From the NCBI GenBank assembly GCA_020746105.1, contig JAJGST010000022.1:1456276-1520275 (forward strand): 64,000 bases of DNA, written 5' to 3'. This stretch comes from Trogon surrucura (taxonomy: Eukaryota > Chordata > Aves > Trogoniformes > Trogonidae). The notes beneath the pieces were generated by a model, which did not search any database, was not told the DNA's origin, and was given only the letters and a program-made list of their open reading frames with translations. Positions 53,605 to 64,000 of this stretch are shown here, one piece after another. Position numbers and translations under genes: made by a program. The number at the start of each line of letters is the position of its first letter. The stretch's first letter is position 1.

Positions 53605-54375
53605 TTGCATATGATGGTGGTGCACTTCACAGGAACTTCCCTCACACGGGTTGTGTGCATCAGACTTCATCTGGATCTGTAGGTGATTGCTCATTATCCA
53701 GTTTATTATAAATCACCTCCAGCGTGACTAATTCCCTCAGGTACTGGATATCTCTCTCCATGGAGGTCCACTTGCCTGGGTGACATGTGACATCTTCCTT
53801 GAAGAGGTACCTTTCCTTCACACCTGGCAGAAGTCACCTCCAGAGCCTGAGAGCTTTTGCCTTTTTTCCAATTACCTTGTCAATGCCCCCTTCCCTAGAG
53901 AGGGATCCCAGCTATTTGGCTTCTCTACCCTCTCCTCTACCCCAGGATACTGGCCCCATTATCCCAGCATCAGAGCAGCCAGGTGATAATGCGCTCACCT
54001 GGATGGCAGCCAAAATCCTTTTGTATATCTCACAGCTCACTCAGGGACAGGGATCAGGTGATTATCTCTGGTTCTGCCTTTTCCTCTTGTTCTCGTGATG
54101 ACGGTGGTTCACTTTCATCACTCACTAAATGAACTGATTTCTTTGTGCGTTTCTTCTGTATAGGGGTGACTGATACTAGAACAGATTGGTTCTGTGATTC
54201 AGCTGCAATGCCTGTCATGGGGGTTGGAGTAACCACAGTGCCTGTCAGTCTGGTTTTAGGTCCAGAGACTTTCTCTTCCCCTTGAAGATACTGAATGACA
54301 TTGAAAATAGCTTGGTAGGCATGGGCCAGGCCCCAGCACACTGCAGTGATTTGTGTCTCTCTGGGACTGTCGGGT
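53605..54375 (-). pseudogene. ERVL2 gag
   Basis: One frame at 54375-54054 reads CWGLAHAYQA and an acidic serine-rich tract, matching the order of ERVL1 gag (YWGLACAYRA followed by an acidic region). Here the two GTQT motifs are absent. Continuing to 53605 the capsid-like part is broken by several stops. The N-terminal third is missing. Confidence 0.7.
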
Positions 54376-54385
54376 TAACAGCATA

Positions 54386-54585
54386 CAGTGGTGAGACACT
54401 GGCACAGGTTGCCCAGAGAGGTGGTGGAAGCCCCATCCCTGGAAGTTTTTGAGGCCAGGCTGGATGGGGCTCTGGGCAACCTGGTCTAGTGGGGGATGTC
54501 CCTGCCCGTGGCAGGGGGGTTGGAACTAGATGACCTTTAAGGTCCCTTCCAACCCTGAAAATTCTATGATTCTATGATTCTATGA
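54386..54585 (+). mobile_element. CR1 3' end
   Basis: Last ORF2 codons and the 3' UTR ending in three ATTCTATG units at 54561-54584. It overlaps in content with 45625-45775, so it is not simply the missing tail of that copy. The hAT sequence resumes immediately after it. Confidence 0.88.
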
Positions 54586-55615
<1,030 letters not shown>

Positions 55616-55619
55616 GCAT

Positions 55620-55660
55620 TGCTCTCACTGAAAAACATTATTATTTTTTTAGTGAGAGCA
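55620..55660 (+). repeat. Inverted repeat downstream of the hAT pseudogene
   Basis: TGCTCTCACT (55620-55629) and AGTGAGAGCA (55651-55660) are perfect 10-base arms around a 21-base AT-rich loop, ending in T-rich sequence. Confidence 0.75.
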
Positions 55661-55756
55661 GAAAGATAGTGGGTTTTTTATCTTTATCTCATCCTTTTTT
55701 AATTTCTATTTTGGAGTATGGTTTATAATGTACATAATATATTAGTACATGTATAA

Positions 55757-55882
55757 ATCACAGAATCACAGAATCACAGAATGTTAGGGATTGGAAGGCA
55801 CCTCGAAAGATCAAGTCCAATCCCCCTGCCAGAGCAGGAACGCCTAGATTATGCTACATAGGAACGTGTCCAGGCAGGTCTT
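55757..55882 (-). mobile_element. CR1 3' stub
   Basis: 126 bases of CR1 3' UTR and last codons with three tail units, immediately followed by the tail of the next CR1 in the same orientation. Confidence 0.9.
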
Positions 55883-55970
55883 CATAGAATCATAGAATCA
55901 TAGAATGTTAGGGATTGGAAGGGAACTCGAAAGATCATCAAGTCCCATCCCCCTGCCAGAGCAGGAATGC

Positions 55971-58001
55971 CTAGACTATGCTACACAGGAACGTGTCCAG
56001 GCAGGTCTTGAATGCCTCCAGAGAAGGAGACTCCACAACCTCTCTGGGCAGCCTGTTCCAGTTCTCCGTCACCCTCACTGAGAAGAAGTTTCTTCTCGAG
56101 TTTAAGCGGAACCTCTTATGTTCCAGTTTCAGCCCATTACCCCTTGTCCTATCAGTGGTTGTCACCGAGAAGAGCCTGGCTCCATCCTTGTGACACTCCC
56201 CCTTGATATATTTGTAAACATTAATGAGGTCACCCCTCAGCCTCCTCTTCTCCAAACTAAAGAGCCCCAGCTCCCTCAGCCTTTTCTCATAAGGGAGATG
56301 CTCCACTCCCTTAATCATCCTAGTTGCCCTGTGCTGGACTCTCTCCAGCAGTTCCCTGTCTTTCTTGAACTGAGGGGCCCAGAACTGGACACAGTATTCC
56401 AGATGGGGTCTCACCAGGGCAGAGTAGAGGGGAAGGAGAACCTCTCTTGACCTACTAACCACCCCCCTTCTAATACACCCCAGGATGCCATTGGCCTTCC
56501 TGGCCACAAGGGCACAGTGCTGGCTCATGGTCATCCTGCTGTCCACCAAGACTCCCAGGTCCCTTTCCCCTACACTGCTCTCTAGTAAGTCATTCCCCAA
56601 CTTATACCGGAACCTGGGGTTGTTCCTACCCAGATGCAAGACTCCGCATTTACCCTTGTTATATTTCATTAAATTTTTCCCCGCCCAACCCTCCAGCCTG
56701 TCCAGGTCTCGCTGAATGGCAGCACAGCCTTCTGGTGTGTCAGCCACTCCTCCCAGCTTGGTGTCATCAGCAAACTTGCTGATAGTACTCTCTAGTCCCT
56801 CATCCAAGTCATCGATGAATATATTGAATAATACTGGTCCCAGTACCGACCCTTGAGGGACTCCACTGGATACAGGCCTCCAACCAGACTCCGCCCCATT
56901 GACCACAACTCTCTGGCTTCTTCCCCTTAGCCAGTTCACAGTCCACCTCACTACCCGAGAGTCTAGACCACACTTCCTCAGTTTAGCAGCAAGGATGCTG
57001 TGGGAGACTGTGTCAAATGCTTTACTGAAGTCAAGGTAGACCACATCCACCGCTCTGCCATCATCCATCCACCTTGTTATATCCTCGTAAAAGGCTATGA
57101 GGTTAGTCAAGCATGACTTCCCCTTGGTGAAGCCATGTTGACTGTCTCTAATGACCCTCTTATCCCTGATATGCCTTGAGATGGCACCAAGGATAAGTCG
57201 TTCCATCACTTTCCCAGGGATGGAGGTGAGGCTGACCGGTCTATAGTTACCCAGGTCCTCCTTCTTGCCCTTTCTGAAGACTGGAGTGATATTTGCTTCC
57301 CTCCAGTTCTCAGGCACCTATCCCTTCTCCCAAGACTTGGTAAAGATGATGGAGAGTGGTCTAGCAATGACATCAGCCAGCTCTCTCAGCACCCGTGGAT
57401 GCATCCCGTCTGGACCCATGGATTTATGGATGTCCAGATTGCTTAATTGGTCCCTAACCCCGTCCTCATCGACTAAAGCAAACTCCTCCACTGCCCTGAC
57501 TTCCTCTGGGGCCTCAGGGGAACGGGGCTCCTCAGGACAGCCTCCGGCAGAGTAGACAGAGGCAAAGAAGGCATTCAGTAACTCTGCCTTCTCTGTATCT
57601 TCTGTCACCAAGGCACCCACCTCATTCATCAGTGGGCCTACATTGCCTCTGGTGTTAGTTTTATCTGCCACGTATTTGAAAAAGCTCTTCCTGTTGTCCT
57701 TGACCCCTCTCGCCAGGTTCAATTCAAGGGAGGCCTTTGCTTTCCTAGTTGCCTCCCTACATCCTCGGACAACAGCCTTATATTCTTCCCAAGTGGCCAG
57801 CCCCGCCTTCCAAGATCTGTAAATTCTCCTCTTGCCCTTGAGCTTACCCAGCAGATCCCTGTTTAGCCACGCAGGTCTCCTGGCTCCCTTCCTTGACTTC
57901 CTACGTGTCGGGATGCTCTGATCTTGAGCACGGTAGAAGCAGTCCCTGAACGACAACCAACTATCTTGGGCCCCTTTACCTTCAAACAGCCTTGCGCCCA
58001 T
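55971..58001 (-). pseudogene. CR1 ORF2 linker and RT with one nonsense codon
   Basis: One frame from ATG 58001 to 55971, interrupted only by a TAG at 57318-57320 where the 15-kb copy has GAG (context GEVPED). It has all linker and RT motifs including [10 protein letters not shown] and FADDTKLGG. Unlike the 15-kb copy it lacks the two-base insertion near the SVYSA block. Confidence 0.93.
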
Positions 58002-58735
58002 GGGATTTTCTCGAGTAATTGCTTGAAAAATCCAAAGTTTGCCTTGGCCAAGTCCAGGGTTGCAATTCTGCTTGCTATTTTGTTTCTGCTACATGAGATC
58101 CTGAACTCCACCATTTCATGGTCACTGCAGCCAAGGCAGCCCTCAACCTTTACTGCTTCAACCAGATCCTCCTTGTTAGTGAGGATGAGGTCCAGCAGTG
58201 CTCCTCTCCTAGTCGGCTCCTCCACCATTTGCATCAGAAAATTATCATCAATGCACTGGAGGAACCTCCTGGACTGTGGCTGGCTGGCTGAGTTGTCCTT
58301 CCAGCAAATATCAGGGAAGTTAAAATCCCCCACAACAACCAGGGCCTGTGATTGTGAGACCGCTCTCAGCTGCCTGTAGAAGCCTCATCAACTTCCTCAC
58401 CCTGATCTGGTGGCCTGTAATAGACACCCACAACAGTATCTCTCCTGCCAGCCTGCCCCTTAATTCTAACCCATACACTCTCAACTTGCTCCTCATCCAT
58501 GTCTGGATGGTATTCAAGACATTGCAGTTGCTCTTTCACGTAAAGAGTGACTCCACCACCTCGCCTGGCTGGCCTGTCTTTCCTGAAAAGGACATAGCCA
58601 CCCATGACCACATTCCAGTCATGTGAGCTGTCCCACCATGTCTCTGTAATTGCCACCAGATCATAATCTCCTGCCCGAACCCATGCTGCGCGCATTGGTG
58701 TATAAGCATTTCAGGGAGCAAGCTGAGCACACTGA
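57955..58735 (-). pseudogene. CR1 ORF2 endonuclease
   Basis: EN motifs AITETWWDSSHDW, YYRPPDQGEEVDEA, VVGDFNFPDICW and LGCSDHEMVEF are present. A one-base loss near 58378 and a deletion near 58681 (removing the GNKQEELETW part) break the frame relative to the 15-kb copy. Confidence 0.9.
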
Positions 58736-58847
58736 TCTCACCCTAGGGGGATGGGAGGCCACCCGGTCCTCATAATTTCTAGAGCACTGCCCTGCTGCAA
58801 TCCCAGCTATAAGCCCATCCCCCTTCATATCTAGTTTAAAGAATGCT

Positions 58848-59852
58848 CTATGAGTCCCGCCAGCTCGTGACCAAGGATCCTTTTTTCCCTTGTGTAATTT
58901 GAACCCCAGCTTGTTTCAGTAGATCAGGTGCCCTGTAGATCTCCCCATGGTTAAAAAATCCAAAGCTAGACCGCTGGCTCCACCCCTTTAGCCAAGTATT
59001 AATCTGCTGCACTTTGTCAAACCTACCACTATTTTTCCTCATAATTGAAGGAATAGAGGCAAACACAACCTGTGCGCCTGATCCTTCTAGCATCCGCCCC
59101 AGTGCCCTAAAGTCCCTTTTGATTGCTTCTGGCCGTCTCTCTACTATCTCATCATTACCGATCTGCATAACCAAAAGCGGGTAATAGTCCGTGGGTTTGA
59201 CCAGACCAGGAAGCTTCTTGATAACATCCTTAACTCGGGCCCCAGGGAGGCAGCAGACTTCCCTGTGGGTCGGATCTGGGCGGCAGATAGGGCCCTCTGT
59301 TCCCCTCAAGAGGGAGTCTCCAATTACAATTACCCTCCTTTTTTTCTTAGATGAAGAAGTCCTAACGCGTGTATCCGAGCGACTTACCCTAGACAGCCCT
59401 ATGGGTGAACCCTCCACTGACTCTTCCTTTGCCTGGCTCTCATTGTCTAGAGCCCCATATCTGTTTTGCAGGGGCAACCGGGCAGGTGAGGGAGACCGGG
59501 CAAGGATTTTCCTTCCTCTCCTGGCAGGCACCTGCTTCCACTCCTCCCTATCCTTTAGGTCCCCCCCCTTTTGCCTGATGGCCAGAGGTGAGGGTATATT
59601 CTGCTCTTTGCGGAGCTTGCTGCTTGCCATTCAGGAAGTGACTCCACCGATCTATCTCTCTCTCCGACTCCCTAATGCCTTTCTACTTCCTCCTTCAGCT
59701 CAGCCACCAGGCTGAGCAGATCGCTCACCTGGTCACATCGGATACAAGTGTCGCCTCCACTACCCTCCATGGCAAGTGCCAGGCTCCGGCATTCTCTGCA
59801 GCCCGAGGCCTGAACACCCACATGCTTACGTGGGGCCTCTGTCTGGGTGCCA
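58848..59852 (-). pseudogene. CR1 ORF1, broken
   Basis: Readable esterase domain VIVIGDSLLRG and MQIGNDEIVE. The run 59630-58848 is open (260 codons) but its C-terminus is altered by an indel near 58895. Upstream, a deletion near 59670 separates it from the cysteine and coiled-coil part. Confidence 0.88.
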
Positions 59853-61055
59853 AATTATAAATAAATACATATACACATATATTGAGGGTGCATGCTCATA
59901 AATTTTTTATTCATAGGAGCGTGTGATCAAAAAAGCTTCGAGACCACTGCCCACAGGGATCCCCACAGGGATCCAAGCATGATAACAAGGCTGGGAGGAC
60001 AGCTAGGGCCCTGTCCCACAGTACCAAAGAAAGGCAAGCCTGGGGATGGGAACTGGGCTTAACTGAGAGTACATATCATCAGAGAAGTTTGTGGTGATGA
60101 GCGAGGTCCAAAGTCAAGCTGGGAAATCAGTCTATAGGGCAAAGTTCATAGACAGGCACTGCTATAGCAAAACTGGAAATAGGTAGTCCCTCAACGTAGC
60201 TCAAACAGGAAGTAAAGGCCCAGGTCTGAGTTTAAAAGGAACTCCTGGGGCCATGGGCAGGGGTTGTAGGGCAGAGGTCCCAGGTGAGGCTGATCAGGGC
60301 AAATAAGGTCTATCGATACACTTAGGACCCTGATACCATGTGTTATTTGTTGGTTGGGGTTTTTTTTACATATATTTATATACATATATACACACACATG
60401 GTCCATGTTCTCCTGAATTAGTTTAGTTTAATTTTGTATCTTATGTAACAGGCAGAAAGCCTACAACCTTGGGGCAGGCAAGATATAAGGATGGTAAGTG
60501 ATTAACAATGTCAGTCCCTTATCCATAATGCTCTCTTTTTCATTATTTTTTTAGCTTGAATTCTGAGCTTGAATTGGTTGCAAGTTTCAAACAAGTATAT
60601 GAAGTGTACTTACTAGTAGTTATGTGTATTCCCTAAGCCTAAATGAAGCGGGAACAGGAAACTTCAACTATTTTCCAAATGTTAATTATTTTTCACCTAC
60701 CTTGAAACTTTTATTTCTTGCAGGGCAGAGTTAGAAAGGGGAAGGGGAATGCAAATGCAGAAGTACAAAGTTCTTGGACAAATGTGTGTGTGTGATAGAC
60801 TGGCATGCTCAATTAGAACTGTTATAGCCTTTTAAGCCGCTACAGACTTACTAACTTCTGCACCCAAGCATTGCCTTTTTAATGTGTCGAATCAGAAAAA
60901 AATTCATTTTGTGGAACTCATGTGTTTGGCGAATGAATTTTCAAATGAATAATCCTCCAAAAATGTACATTTTGATGCAAATTGTAAATCTTCTCTCTAA
61001 ACTAAACCTGGCAAAGGAAATCCCACCTTTAAAGTACTCAGGGATCAGTTTGGCA
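59853..61055. other. Non-coding sequence, nothing firmly assigned
   Basis: About 1.2 kb. Near 59900-59970 the sequence TCAAAAAAGCTTCGAGACCACTGCC resembles the end of some ancient DNA-transposon remnants, but I cannot name it. A short tandem CCACAGGGATCC occurs twice at 59950-59975, and AT-rich microsatellite text at 60360-60400 (ACATATATTTATATACATATATACACACAC). No coding frame. Confidence 0.45.
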
Positions 61056-61059
61056 GGAT

Positions 61060-61985
61060 CCAATGGGGACTGCCCTGAAGGACGTAGGGGCCCAGTAAAG
61101 CTGGCTAATCTTCAGGGACGGCTTCCTCAAAATACCAAAACAGTCCATTCTGATGAGCATAAAGTTGCACAAGTGTGGTAGAAAGCCAATATGGATGGAC
61201 AGGTAACTCCTGAATGAGCTCACACACAAAAACGGAAGGAAGTACAGGGAAGTGAGGATGGGCTAACCAAGACAAATATAGGGACATTGCCAAAATGTGC
61301 AGAGATGGAATTTGGAAAGCCAAAGCTCAGCTGGAATGTCGTTGTAGAGACGGACATGACACATCTGAGTGGTGATCAAAGTGGCTCAAAAATGGCTCCT
61401 TTATTATACAAAGGGTGTGCCTTTTATACATAGTCGAAGGTAGTAGCAGAAGGTAGCGTGACCTTTGCTTATAGGTTAAACACTTGTTGTTCAAGTTCTA
61501 ATTGGTTAACACTGAGCAGCTTCCAGCTGGGCTCATCCCTCCGGATCCTGAGGGAGAAGGTTCCGCACACGTGTCCAAACTCAGTACACGCAACTTCCCA
61601 TCTCAAGGGTACACTGGGAATTTGTCAAGGTCAATGTCTTCAACCCATGCCAGGTTTTCAGCAGTCCAGTTTCTGTCCCCCACACTGGAATTTGAGCTAT
61701 GAAGGGATGTGAAAGGCATCGAGAAGGGTTTCTTCAGGTATGTGGGCAGCAAAAGGGAAGGAAAATGTGGTCCCAAGGTTCACTGGGACAGGGAACCTAG
61801 TGATCAAGGACATGGAAAAGGCTGTGGTACTCATTACCTTTTTTTCTCTCTGTTTTCACTGATAAACTTTGCCCTCAGCTCTCTCAGGTCCCTGAGCCTA
61901 GTGGCAGAATCTTGAAATGTGAAGTATTACGTAGAGGAAGATCAAGTTAAAAGAGCACTTAAGCCAAGTGGACGTTTTCATGATT
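61060..61985 (+). mobile_element. Ancient CR1 ORF2 linker fragment, split by LTR C
   Basis: Broken frames recall the EN-RT linker of CR1 (a K-G-F-F-R-Y-V run followed by S-K-R near 61720, and the FFFSLFS run near 61850). It is interrupted by LTR C. Far more diverged than any other CR1 here. Confidence 0.55.
61337..61684 (-). mobile_element. Solo LTR, family C (348 bp)
   Basis: TGTCGTTG to CCCCCACA with a perfect six-base duplication CTGGAA (61331-61336 and 61685-61690). Same length and orientation as 1185-1532 and only slightly different in sequence. Confidence 0.93.
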
Positions 61986-62287
61986 TAGGTCAAGATAGAC
62001 TAAATGCACACTTTAGTTACAGCACAGTAATTGGATCCATATGAAGGAGTTTGGATACTTAATGCCTCTATAAAAGAGTGATTAATGATGTGAAGAACAC
62101 CACAAAGTTAGAGAAAACTGGTTATCTCTACTTCCCTTTAACTTGCTGACAGGATCGGCAGTTGTCAGTAGTCAGGAGGAGTAGGGTGTTGAGTGTGATG
62201 GTTCCAGCTATGTGAGCTTGGTTCCAGCCATCCCTGAGGTCCTCTGCAATCATATGTCCCTAAAGGTTCCCCTTTGTGCTGAGATGG
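61986..62287. other. No feature seen
   Basis: About 300 bp of unassigned sequence. Confidence 0.4.
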
Positions 62288-62374
62288 ATGAGTTCTATGA
62301 GGTGGAGAGCATCTTGCAGGTTGTTTGATTTTTACTGGTTGGTGGATCATTCTGAACTGTTAATTTTTGACTGG
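62288..62374 (+). repeat. 87-bp direct repeat, copy 1
   Basis: Begins ATGAGTTCTATGAGGTGGA and ends TTTTTGACTGG. Repeated at 62612-62698 with four differences that I can see. Confidence 0.9.
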
Positions 62375-62611
62375 TGTAGCAAGTCACCAAGCAAATATTG
62401 TTGTATAAGTTTAGTATCCAGCTCCCCACTGCTGCCAAGCCTGGGGCTTCGCCGGTGCCTGCTGGGGGGGGAGGGGGGAAGCTGGGTTCGAAATCGATTT
62501 TGTATATATTTGTATATAGTTCATTATTTTTATTATTTCCTTATTAGTACTATTATTGGTTTATTAAAGCAGTTTTAGTTTTCTTTTTCAATCTGTAAGT
62601 CTCTCTGCTTT
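62375..62611 (+). mobile_element. LTR E fragment (R/U5-like part)
   Basis: CCAGCTCCCCACTGCTGCC, the G-rich stretch, TTATTAAAGCAG (poly(A) signal variant) and CTGTAAGTCTCTCTGC match the sense strand of LTR E at 20.68-20.95 kb. The U3 part is missing. Confidence 0.7.
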
Positions 62612-62698
62612 ATGAGTTCTATGAGGTGGAGACCATCTTGCAGGTTGTTTGATCTTTACTGGTTGGTGGATCGTTCTGAACTGTTAATTTTTGATTGG
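62612..62698 (+). repeat. 87-bp direct repeat, copy 2
   Basis: Second copy of 62288-62374, ending directly at the start of LTR D. Confidence 0.9.
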
Positions 62699-62996
62699 TT
62701 GTCATGGTTCAAGCCGACCACCTAGGCCGACAACAAAGAACCACGTGGTCTCCTGCTCACTCCTTTCCCCACCCCCATCTCCACAGGGATGTGGAGGGAG
62801 AAAACTCAACCAAAAGGGCTCAAGGATTGAGATTAAGGACAGAGAGGATAGTAATCTACCACTTAAGATGACGGGTAAAAAACAGACAGACTTGGGCAGA
62901 AAACATAAATTTAATTTACCACCACCATTTACGGAGCAGGATAGTGAGAGGAATACATGAATAAATACAACCCGATCTTAAATACACTCCCCCCCC

Positions 62997-63439
62997 CGTG
63001 GATATCCTACATTTTAGTTAGCTGTGCTGGCAGCACTGCGTTGCAGAGTTAAGACTTTTGTCCCTGAGCTCTTTTCTAAACAAGTACATAACTCTTGCTT
63101 GCTAATAATCAAAAGAGACCCTGACCAGCCAAGTACAGCTCATGTTGGGAGTTTGTCCATGAGAATGAACAGATAAGACACTTCTTGTACACCCGATGTG
63201 CATGGGAGTGAATGGGAGAGTGTGATCAAAACAGACCTGGGAAAGTCTGTTTTCTCTGTGTGATAAGAGAGTGATTGAGGGAGTACATGAGCTAATAACA
63301 ACCCTGGCGGTGTAGTCTGATCTCTTGTTTGTAACCCAAAAATAGTGCTTCTTGAAAGTAAGTATAAATATGTGTGCCTGCTTGCAGTAAAGCGAATTCC
63401 GTTTTCCACCATCTCGGAGTTCGTGCGTGCTTCTCAACA
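62997..63439 (+). mobile_element. Solo LTR, family B (443 bp), inside LTR D
   Basis: Begins CGTGGATATCC (TG mutated to CG) and ends TTCTCAACA. C runs on both sides are compatible with a CCCCCC target duplication. The other D copies are continuous across this point. Confidence 0.82.
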
Positions 63440-63474
63440 CCCCCCACCCCTCCCATCTTCCCGGCTACCTCCTT

Positions 63475-63503
63475 CCCCCCCCCCCCCCCCCCCCCCCCCC
63501 CCC
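63475..63503 (+). repeat. Poly(C) tract, 29 bases
   Basis: Pure C run inside LTR D; the other D copies have C-rich text of ordinary length here. Confidence 0.9.
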
Positions 63504-64000
63504 GCATCGATGCAAGAGGGGGCAGGTGGGGGAGAGGTGTGGTCCACCTGGCCATCATTCATCGTTCGTGACAGCTCCTCCTTGAGAAAGAGGGCTCCTC
63601 GCAGTCTCTCCTTCATGCCACCTCACAGTAGGCAATCCTCTTCCTCCTCCTGAGTCCATCGGAGCCACGGTTCACTTCGGGCTCATCCTCTACTGATGCT
63701 CGGTCTCTTCCCCCTCTCGCATGGGGCTCTTCATGTACCACTGCACCCTGGACCTTCTTGCCATCGTCAATCCCCTCAGCTTGCAGGCAATCATCTTCCA
63801 GCCATCTCACTCACCACAGGACTCCAGGGAAAGGTTCTGCTCCCGCACACTTCTCCCCCTCTTTCTGCTCCTGCACCCTTCCTCCTCCTCTCTTTCTTCT
63901 CAGGACCGTGTTCCTTTGTTTTCCTCTCACCTCCCCTCCTCCAGCAGAAAAGCTCCCAAACACAAAAGACAGAACAGCTCAAGACAAGAACCAAAAGGGA

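Larger units (their letters stand above)
46165..54375 (-). mobile_element. Second ERV-L copy (ERVL2), decayed and interrupted
   Basis: ERVL internal sequence in the same order as ERVL1: connection/RNase-H-side pol at 46165, RT core, RT start at 50239-50640, protease 50640-51150, gag 53605-54375. It is interrupted by LTR D (47052-50238, itself carrying a CR1) and by a CR1 (51161-53600). No LTR, PBS, leader or integrase is found, so both ends are lost. Frequent stops and frameshifts show it is older than ERVL1. Confidence 0.88.
55883..59852 (-). mobile_element. Near full-length CR1 LINE (second)
   Basis: About 3.97 kb. ORF2 at 58830-55971 and ORF1 from 58848 upward. The 5' end is cut at 59852 inside the GTQT motif of ORF1, so the 5' UTR and first ORF1 codons are missing. 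Very similar throughout to the copy at 15.1-19.6 kb, including the ORF1-ORF2 junction and the -1 frame offset between endonuclease and RT. Confidence 0.93.
62700..64000 (-). mobile_element. LTR D copy, interrupted by LTR B, running off the window
   Basis: TGTCATGGTTCAAGCC start, aligned with the D copies at 47.05 and 20.4 kb on both sides of LTR B. Orientation inferred as minus. The right end lies beyond the window. Confidence 0.8.

Noticed and set aside
59900-59975. Ancient DNA-transposon end near AAAAGCTTCGAGACCACTG
   Set aside because: The similarity is short and from memory only; too weak to name.

Overview
This window looks like repeat-packed nuclear DNA of a bird. I found no host protein-coding gene, no tRNA or rRNA gene, and nothing bacterial. 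The diagnosis rests on CR1 LINEs. About twenty copies are present on both strands, with the typical 3' tail built from ATTCTATG-type units. Two are close to full length, with an SGNH-esterase ORF1 followed by an APE endonuclease plus reverse transcriptase ORF2. Between and inside them lie endogenous retroviruses (ERVs) and LTRs of at least seven families, which I label A to H here. There is also one non-CR1 LINE (RTE-like), a broken hAT transposase-like gene and a Tc1-like fragment. The nesting depth and the density of young ERVs suggest the female-specific W chromosome or another heterochromatic region. That is inference.

Layout. 1-3.3 kb: CR1 and ERVL debris and an LTR-C solo LTR. 3.3-13.6 kb: a minus-strand ERV-L provirus (LTR, Lys-type PBS, leader ORF, gag, pro, RT-RNase H-integrase, no env, LTR; 5-bp target duplication). 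It is split by a 5'-truncated CR1 inside the protease region and by a complete 2.6-kb plus-strand LTR-A provirus between leader and gag. 13.6-15.1 kb: nested LTR pieces. 15.1-19.6 kb: near full-length CR1 on the minus strand. 19.7-32.3 kb: older plus-strand CR1 copies and LTRs D, E, F, B and A. 32.3-36.9 kb: LTR G, the RTE-like LINE, CR1, and LTR H with an LTR-A inside. 36.9-39.9 kb: the least repetitive stretch, with a Tc1-like fragment. 39.9-44.6 kb: two LTR-G copies (one carrying two CR1 inserts) and an ERVL solo LTR. 44.6-55.7 kb: two halves of one hAT-like pseudogene separated by about 9.7 kb of nested retroelements, including a second decayed ERVL. 55.8-59.85 kb: second near full-length CR1. 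59.85-64 kb: old CR1, LTRs C, E, D and B.

How the parts relate. Target duplications let insertions be ordered. The LTR-A provirus has two 401-bp LTRs that look identical by eye, so it is the youngest large insertion. It has no pol. Its interior is a patchwork of gag pieces, an LTR-B fragment, a family-X segment and env pieces, so it must have been mobilised in trans. The CR1 copies at 7.2, 15.1, 30.2 and 55.9 kb are very similar to one another and record recent CR1 activity. All coding regions here belong to mobile elements, and nearly all are broken.

Limits: element boundaries not supported by a target duplication are approximate. Family letters are local labels, not database names. Similarity judgements were made by eye.
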